From Ziziphus jujuba (taxonomy: Eukaryota > Streptophyta > Magnoliopsida > Rosales > Rhamnaceae): a DNA stretch of 64,000 bases. Within the stretch, counting starts at the first letter, position 1; each line of letters opens with the position of its first letter. The DNA lies in contig NC_083379.1 in the NCBI RefSeq assembly GCF_031755915.1, forward strand, positions 18,213,501 through 18,277,500, read 5' to 3'. Both the position numbers and the translations under genes were made by a program. Below are positions 58,052 to 64,000 of this stretch, one piece after another. The notes below the pieces were generated by a model. It ran no database searches. It was not told the DNA's origin and saw only the letters and a program-made list of their open reading frames with translations.

Positions 58052-59310
58052 AACTTGATTGATGATCAAGTCGACGTCAAATTCCAAGCCAATTAATCCA
58101 AAAACTTGATCTGATTAAATCTTGTAAATGTATGCATCATTCAAGTCATAAAGAGAATGCATGAAAGATCATTTTTACAAGGATTTGTACAATGCTAGAA
58201 ATCGGTCCATTTTAGACAAGTATTAAAACTTTCACTAATTAACTTTATATGGGAAATTATTAATAAAACAATTTAAAATAAACTATAAACTAAATTAACA
58301 ACTAGAAATTATGCAAAATAAAAACAACACCACACAAATTGTAATTGAAATTTATGAATAAAATTTCTAGCACAATGATTTTATGTCGAATAAATAAATG
58401 ATTTTTAATTTGGTTATTAATAACTAATTCCTTCTCTAATTATCAACAAAGAGTTTTAAATTCATTTGCTTCCTCCTTTAAGGATGGTAAAGGGCCCCGG
58501 GGGGGGGTGAGGGATTCTCTAGTGGGGAAATTGGGCGGAGCGAAGATTCACTGTTTCACCATCATAATATATATATATATGTATATGTATATGTATATTT
58601 TTAATAAAGAAAACAAATATTCTTAAGGATATATTATATATTCTTAAAATGTATTCACATTTATTAGTACAATTATATATGAGTATTAAAAAATATATAG
58701 AATATAAATATAAATATATATGTATATATTTCCTATTTAACAAGGATTTCTCACCCCTTCAGGGGCACTTTCTGAGGGGATTGAGGGAGGCGAGGCAAAT
58801 TGTCATCCTTACTTTTCCTTAAGGTAAGCAAAATATATGAAAAGTTTACTCTATATTTTTCTTGTCCTGAGAAAGGAAGTGAATGGATTTAGAAACTCTT
58901 TGTTGATAATTAGATGAGAAATTAGTCATTAGCAACCAAATTGAGAAATCATTTATCTAGTCTAAGTGAAGTCATGGTCTTAAATCTTTTATTTATAAAT
59001 TTAAAATGCAATTTGTATGGTATTGATTTTATTTTGCTTTATATCTAGTTGCTAATTTAGTTTATTGTTTACTTTGAATTGTTTTGTTGATAATTTCCCA
59101 TATAATATTAACTGGTGAAAATCTCTACTACTTGGTTGAATACATGCTAATTTTGAGATAACCAATCCTCATGAGAACAATACTCTTACTCATTTACTTT
59201 ATCATTTGTTCAATTCTTACACTTGCGGATATCAAAGTAATCAAGTCAAAGTAATCAAGTTTTTTACTTAATTGTCTTAGAAATTAAATTTTGGCGATTA
59301 TCAATCAGAT
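58052..59310. repeat. Large inverted repeat of two LTR-like arms
   Basis: The arm 58052-58478 and the reverse complement of 58812-59310 are clearly homologous but diverged. Shared landmarks include TAATTATCAACAAAGAGTTT and ATATGGGAAATTAT. The left arm follows a primer site, so it is element I's 5' LTR. The right arm is a related LTR in the opposite orientation. Between them lies the TIR-like segment 58479-58811. Confidence 0.75.
58479..58811. mobile_element. Possible hAT-like MITE between inverted LTR arms
   Basis: The ends TAAGGATGGTAA and TTGTCATCCTTA are imperfect inverted repeats resembling the TAGGAATGACAA ends of the element at 8550. The outer parts are G/C-rich (including a run of nine G near 58500) and the centre is an AT dinucleotide-rich stretch. 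I found no convincing 8-bp duplication (TCCTCCTT on the left, CTTTTCCT on the right), so this is tentative. Confidence 0.45.
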
Positions 59311-60166
59311 AGCTACCACAACATGCTTATTATAAGGTGGCTAATAAAGGGCTTATCAATCTCTACATCATTCCTTCCAATGGGTATTTGCATTTTAGGC
59401 ATCATTTCAAGTCCAAAAAATGATTTTCCAACAAAAAAAAAACCAAAATTAGCAACAAACTCAAGTGAAAAAAAAAAATCCATCAATAATTTGAATAACG
59501 TTTGCAAGGCCAATAGTGGGTTGAAAAGGATTTGGAAACTAGGGTGTGAAGGCATAAAGAAGGCTATAAAATAAGGAATAGTGTGTAAAAATGAGTTGGT
59601 CTTCAAATAAAAAGAAACACACTTCAATCTCACAACAAAGGAGTAAAAGCCCATATAAATAGCTTAAACAAATGAAAATGGTTCTAAAAACTTAGAGAAT
59701 AAAAAGGAACATGAAAAAAGAATAAAATAAAGTTTCCAACCAAGAACAACAAGATATTCAAAGAGATGAAAACAATTTTAATCAAAATATAAATTGTTTT
59801 GTTAAAATTGTAAAACATGTATCGAAACGAAATGAGTATCATAAGATACACTCAATAATTTTGAATCAGAACAATGTATCATAAAATGAAACATACTAAA
59901 TCGAGTCGCAAATATTAATCAACAATTTTTATTATTTATAATACTAGTATATCTAATATAGAGTTAAATCTACCCATAATAATAATAATAACGACAATAA
60001 TAAATTATAGCATTATCGATCTATCATTTTCATCAATCCAAATATGATTACTAGTTCTAAATTCAACATCTAAATTTTAAAATGGTAGCTACATCCATAA
60101 AATAAAATTTTAATGTATGCTACCTTTTGGAAATAAATAAAAAATCTAATTAATTTACAAATAATA
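59311..60166. other. Unassigned AT-rich DNA, possible 3' flank of the hAT gene
   Basis: No recognisable coding sequence or element end is seen. It may hold the 3' UTR and terminal region of the hAT transposon whose transposase ends at 60167, but I could not find its terminal inverted repeat. Confidence 0.4.
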
Positions 60167-60390
60167 TCAATCTTCAAATTCATAGCGATCGATATCATTG
60201 TCATCTACCAAGTCATCTCCACTCTCTATATGATGGTCTTGTGCTTCCTCATTATCATCATTATTTTTTTCAATATCAACTATTTGCTTTCCTTTATCTC
60301 TATTGGTAAGATCCCTTGGACCTACAAATAAGTAAATATATATGTTACTGTGTTTTTTGAATATTTTACAAAATATAATATACTTAAACT

Positions 60391-60429
<39 letters not shown>

Positions 60430-61313
60430 ATTTGTTTCTTCTGCAAACTCAAAACATTCATTGATATTCATCCAAGTTGTATCATTAGGCAAGACTGAAT
60501 CTTCTTTTTCAGTAATCCACTCATCATCATATTATAAATCTAATAGGGTAACAGGATCATAGGACTCACATTATAATACTCTTTTATTATGTCTTACCTA
60601 TAATTGAAGATTATACTTTACAAAAACAAGTTCACTTAATCTTTGTTGCTCTAAACAATTTCTTCTCTTTGAGTGCACCTATTTAAACAATACAAATATT
60701 TAAATTAACCATATATAATATTTATTAATATTTAAAAAATAAAATACTATTCCTGATCACATGTACTCCAATTTCTTTCACATTCAGTGGCATTGTAAGT
60801 TAAACTAAGAATTCTAATGGCAAGATTTTGAAGCTCTTTAAAACTTCCACCGAACAAGTCCCACCATAAAGCTACAAAATTAAACCAAAAAAAAAAATTA
60901 GTGTATATTTAATTTATATAATCTAAACGTAACTAAATTTAATCTTTTAACTGGTTGCTTTTTATTTCTCATTTGAATAGCCATATTCATACCAAACATA
61001 TTTTTTGCATTTCAAAATTGCTCCAACTGTCTATTAATTGTAATCCTTAACTTTGGTGTAGGACACATTCTTTGTATGGTCTAATAAAGGTTGGCTTTTA
61101 CTTCATAATCCTCATCAAATTTAGGAAAATATTGAAATTTACACTTCAATTCAAATATGATTATTTATTAAAGTAGAAGAATAAAATCTAATTAATTAAG
61201 TTATAAAAATATTATAATTGATAGCTGGACTACTATATAAAAATAAATAAATCACTAAATGATAAATAAAATAAAACTATATTGTACCTTGGATTAATAA
61301 AATAGGTTGCTGC
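60167..61313 (-). pseudogene. hAT transposase, C-terminal exons (decayed, split by element E)
   Basis: Spliced fragments read in order on the minus strand. 61313-61288 gives AATYFINPR before a GTACAA donor. About 61147-60990 gives FQYFPKFDEDYEVKANLY, then RMCPTPKLRIT and MFGMNMAIQMRNKKQP. 60874-60750 gives ALWWDLFGGSFKELQNLAIR, then LSLTYNATECERNWST. 60690-60590 gives VHSKRRNCLEQQRLSELVF. Acidic C-terminal exons end at TGA 60167-60169. WW-x-FG, LAIRxLSxT, CERNWS and the KxRNxLExxRLxxLVxV run are hallmarks of the hAT C-terminal dimerisation/catalytic region, in the DUF659-associated plant group. Stops interrupt several exons, and a 34-base T run (60393-60426) sits at one exon edge. The N-terminus lies beyond element E. 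Confidence 0.82.
60393..60426. repeat. 34-base poly-T tract
   Basis: A pure T run (poly-A on the hAT coding strand) follows the codons for EETNS in the decayed transposase. Confidence 0.9.
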
Positions 61314-62431
61314 TGATATGAACTTAGGTCGACACACGTCTAAACCCATATTATATTAGTCTGGATTTCAATTAAGTTTAGATTTTAATGGAATGACCTC
61401 AACCCCTAACTAACCTGTGATTAGAAACTTTGGTATAATGAAGACGCCACAATAGGTGATGGATATCCTATTGATAAGTCAAAACTAAAGCACTCACTCT
61501 CTAATGGTGTTTTAGGTGTTCAAAGAGAAATTCAATCTCACTATTAATTTTCTGTATGAATAATGTACTGAATATTATTGATAAAACAAGTCCTTAAATA
61601 GGCTAAAAAGTTACAAAATAAAACCCTAATTATTGAGGTAAAATCGGCCACCTAAGAATAGGAACCCTAGCTTGGTTGAAATTCACCTTCTTTCCTAATC
61701 TAATTTGGATTAATTAATTATTTCATTTTGAATTAGGAATTATTTAATTTACAATGAAAATAATAAAATAATAACATTCCTAAGTTTATTTTTCCATCAA
61801 ATAAATAAATAGAAATCAAATAAAAGATTAATTTCCTAAAACAAGAAGTCAAAATCAAATTAGTAAACTAGTTGACTAGTTTGACTACTAAGGTATCTTT
61901 GACCAATCTCCAGCTTGTCTGGACTCCAAATCAACTTCTATATGCCATTTAGGATGCCAAATATGATTAATAATTATTCCCACATGTTGCCTCTTGATTG
62001 GAATGAGTCAAACAAGAAGAAAAGTCGAAGACAACGACTAAACAGCACATTTTCGGCCAAATTAAGATGTTGTCCGTAAAAGTCCTTTTTAGATGCTTTT
62101 GATTTTGCCTTGGCTGGATTCCATGTCCTCTTAATGATATTCATTGAGTTCATGAAGTGTTGGAACCATTCCTTGTTACTCAAAGTCCAAATTTGCACGA
62201 AAACAACTACCCATGTCCATATCGGCTTCCAACACTCGGATGCTTAGAATAGGCTTTGTATCTTTGGGTATGAACAAGCTTTTTTGAGAATTAAATACTC
62301 CCTGTATAAATGCTCCTAGATTATCATTAATCCTATTGGCTTGAGCTCTAGTGATTGGCCTAATCTTCATCCATATTGGGTCGACACCCCAGCGTATTGT
62401 CAGCTGTGTGGGCTCGGGCGGATTCTCATCA
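61314..62431 (-). repeat. 3' LTR of element E (1118 bp)
   Basis: Starts TGATATGAACT and ends CTCATCA. It matches the LTRs of A and B. It carries an open coding tail from 62431 to 62176 of about 85 codons on the minus strand, the longest in the window. Confidence 0.92.
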
Positions 62432-63180
62432 TTCCCCTCCTCTTGAAAAGGATTTGTCCTCAAATCAAAATCATCACCTACAGCAAAAGGAAATAAGTCA
62501 GTAACAATAAGTGTAGCACTAACATTGTACTTATCTATTAAATCAAGTTTGTTGGCATTCTCGTTAATCCACTCCAAAACATGAAAGGGTACATCCACAC
62601 GCGGCATAAACGTTGACTTTCTTTGTTTTGGAAACCTCTCCTTTCGTAAGTGCAACCAAACCAAATCTTCTGGGTCAAACACTATCACAACAAAATCTAA
62701 TAATACATACTCATTATGGCAAAAATTATGCTTTTTAAAGTTAACAACTAATCTCTTCTTAATTTTCAAATTCCACAAAGTAAAGCTCTCAACAAGACAG
62801 ATAAAGTTCTATACATCAAAAGCATTTTTAAGTAAGCATCTTTATAATTTATGACTAGCAATGGTTTTTTACTCAAGATGGCTTTATTAGCATCCCCAAA
62901 ACTAAGATAAAAATTTCTATTTTTCCTCTCTTTTCTTTGCTTTTCTTTTTTGCTCTCGGTTTGGCCACCACTCTCGACTTTTTCAACCTCCCTCGCACTC
63001 TCGGGCTTCTCTTTCTCTCTCAGTCCACTCTTAGCCTTCTCATGGTTTTTCCACTCAATTTGTATTTTCAAATGCTTACCTTGGACAGCAATCTCGGACT
63101 TGCCTTCTTGGATGGATGGTGAAGCAGTAGGTACCATACTAGGTTTCTCCTTGAGTTTTTTGGCCTCCCTGTATTTGTAG
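62176..63180 (-). pseudogene. Element E: linker and scrambled pol, running into the 3' LTR
   Basis: From 63137 the frame gives the linker (VPTASPSIQEGKSEIAVQGK to YLSFGDANKAI and NYKDAYLK) joined to an integrase fragment ([15 protein letters not shown]), ending at 62766. A shifted frame (62778-62176) continues [20 protein letters not shown], an RT fragment, then the integrase C-terminus [20 protein letters not shown]. The polypurine codons FQEEGND and the LTR tail [10 protein letters not shown] and [14 protein letters not shown] follow. The piece order, linker-integrase-RT-integrase, is the same as in element B. One frameshift lies at the integrase/RT joint. No catalytic RT or integrase residues remain. 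Confidence 0.87.
62432..62444 (-). promoter_or_regulatory. Element E polypurine tract
   Basis: On the minus strand this reads AAGAGGAGGGGAA next to the LTR, inside the FQEEGND codons, as in A and B. Confidence 0.88.
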
Positions 63181-64000
63181 TTGATCTCTATACACCTCCT
63201 TGGGAGTTAATGGCTCCATCTTGACCTTTTTACCTTTAAATCTAAAAACAATACAATTCTCTCCATCATAATGAATAGAATCTTTATTAAATTGCCATGG
63301 TCTACCTCATAAAATATGTCCGGCATGCATAGGCACAACATCACATAAAGCAACATCCACATATTTATCTATGCTAAATTTTACCTTGGCTTATTTATTC
63401 ATTTTCATCTCACCACTATTATTAAGCCATTATAATTTATAAGGTTCTGGATGTTTAATAGTTGTTAAGCCTAATTTATCAACCACAATGTTACTAATTA
63501 CATTTGTACAACTCCCATTATCAATTATCATACTACAAATCTTACCTTGAATTTCACATCGGGTGTGAAAGATGTTCTCTCTTTGAATTTGGTCCTCATC
63601 TTCATACACGGTTAGAACCCTCCTTGCTATTAAACTCAAATCAGCCTTAGATGCCTTGAGATTTTTGGATTCATCATGCCCATCATTTCCAATTTCTTCA
63701 TCATCAATTTCGGTTTCAGCATCACTTTCTTCACTTTCGGATTCTAGTTCGCCATTACCTTTCAGCACCATGATTCTCCTATTCGGGCATTGACTAGCAA
63801 TGTATCCTCTTCCCTGGCACTTAAAACATACAAAATCATGAGTTCTAAAAGGTTTAGGATCAGATTTACCTTCATTCCTTGGTGCTTGGACAGATTCAGC
63901 CTTGGCTTACCTTTTTGGCCGATTGAAGCTTTCTTCACCTAGTTTTGGTATTGGCTTTGAATCATAGATGGGATTGCTTCTCCAAGCACTTGGATTTGAC
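63181..64000 (-). pseudogene. Element E: gag C-terminal part and protease (partial)
   Basis: Minus-strand reading from 64000 gives the gag C-terminus. The zinc knuckle reads CFKCQGRGYIASQC, with Tyr in place of the zinc-binding His. An acidic stretch (MVLKGNGELESESEESDAE) and the protease active site CSMIIDNGSCTNVISN follow, with Asn in place of Ser in DSG. Stops fall near 63430 and 63395, and a frameshift occurs before the linker near 63170. The rest of gag and the 5' LTR lie beyond the window. Confidence 0.85.

Larger units (their letters stand above)
54823..58478 (-). mobile_element. Element I: Athila/Tat-type gypsy remnant (5' LTR, gag, protease)
   Basis: In minus-strand order there are an LTR-like arm (58478-58052), a tRNA-Asp-like primer site (58049-58037), a decayed gag (about 57800-56500), a protease (about 55860-55446) and a noncoding stretch (55440-54985) with the AAGCGCTTGA motif common in this group. 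RT, RNase H and integrase are absent. It may be the 5' half of the same element as J (44390-47300), with pol deleted, but the link is not proven. Confidence 0.65.
61314..64000 (-). mobile_element. Element E: gypsy element of the A/B/E family, 5' part outside window
   Basis: The left (3') LTR is 61314-62431 (1118 bp), followed by polypurine tract, scrambled pol, linker, protease and the start of gag, which runs off the end at 64000. The presumed target duplication is GCTGC (61309-61313); its partner is outside. It is inserted into a hAT transposase exon. Its coding layout matches the rearranged form of element B rather than the full form of A. Confidence 0.9.

Noticed and set aside
44390..58478. 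J and I as a single continuous Athila/Tat-type element with D inserted
   Set aside because: The order (3' LTR, env-like, D, gap, protease, gag, 5' LTR) fits one pol-deleted element, but the LTRs at the two ends are too diverged to match by eye and no shared target duplication was seen. Listed separately.
58479..58811. Firm assignment as a hAT insertion
   Set aside because: The ends resemble hAT repeats but no matching 8-bp duplication was found; kept only as a tentative feature.
1..64000. CRISPR array, prokaryotic defence island, tRNA or rRNA genes
   Set aside because: No short regularly spaced repeats, no prokaryotic gene organisation, and no cloverleaf or rRNA-like sequence was recognised; the repeats present are LTRs, MITEs and microsatellites.

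Overview
The window is plant nuclear DNA, most likely from a dicot. It is AT-rich, has spliced plant-type genes, and holds Ty3/gypsy and Ty1/copia LTR retrotransposons whose primer-binding sites match plant initiator-Met and (probably) Asp tRNAs, plus hAT and other TIR elements. I cannot name the species. About 85% of it is transposable-element sequence. Host coding sequence is confined to the first 6.6 kb.

Layout. 1-2824: last three exons (+) of a gene resembling plant eIF4B/eIF4H-related proteins. 5020-6587: a broken copy (+) of an NPH3/RPT2-like (NRL) BTB gene. 8550-9092: a 543-bp non-autonomous hAT element with a perfect 8-bp target duplication. 9216 to about 43860: an old minus-strand Athila/Tat-type element ('H') cut open by three later insertions. 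These are element A (10400-20536, TSD TGGCC, itself carrying two solo LTRs), the tandem array C (21909-34328, TSD ATATA) and element B (37292-43599, TSD TAGAA). 44390-59310: Athila/Tat-type remnants ('J' and 'I'), split by a complete but decayed copia element D (47301-53402, TSD ATTTT) and containing a TIR element (54387-54822). 60167-61313: a decayed hAT transposase gene (-), cut by element E (61314 to beyond the window end).

A, B, E and the two solo LTRs are one gypsy family, called here the A/B/E family. Its polyprotein reads through the polypurine tract and into the 3' LTR, so each LTR carries a conserved C-terminal peptide. This resembles the CRM lineage of chromoviruses. A has a full gag-PR-RT-RH-IN order but is decayed. 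B and E share a scrambled pol in which short integrase and reverse transcriptase pieces are joined out of order, so they descend from one rearranged, non-autonomous founder that still spread.

The C array is the youngest feature. Three nearly identical 2996-bp LTRs alternate with two 1716-bp internal regions, all inside one target duplication. Each internal region encodes only gag and protease, joined in frame to the last residues of a chromovirus polyprotein. C therefore must have moved with enzymes supplied by another element. Its LTR opens with a dense run of TTGAC (W-box) cores.

Relative order from nesting and LTR similarity: H, I/J and hAT first; then A and D; then the solo LTRs in A; then B; C last. 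No tRNA, rRNA, CRISPR or prokaryote-type gene was seen.
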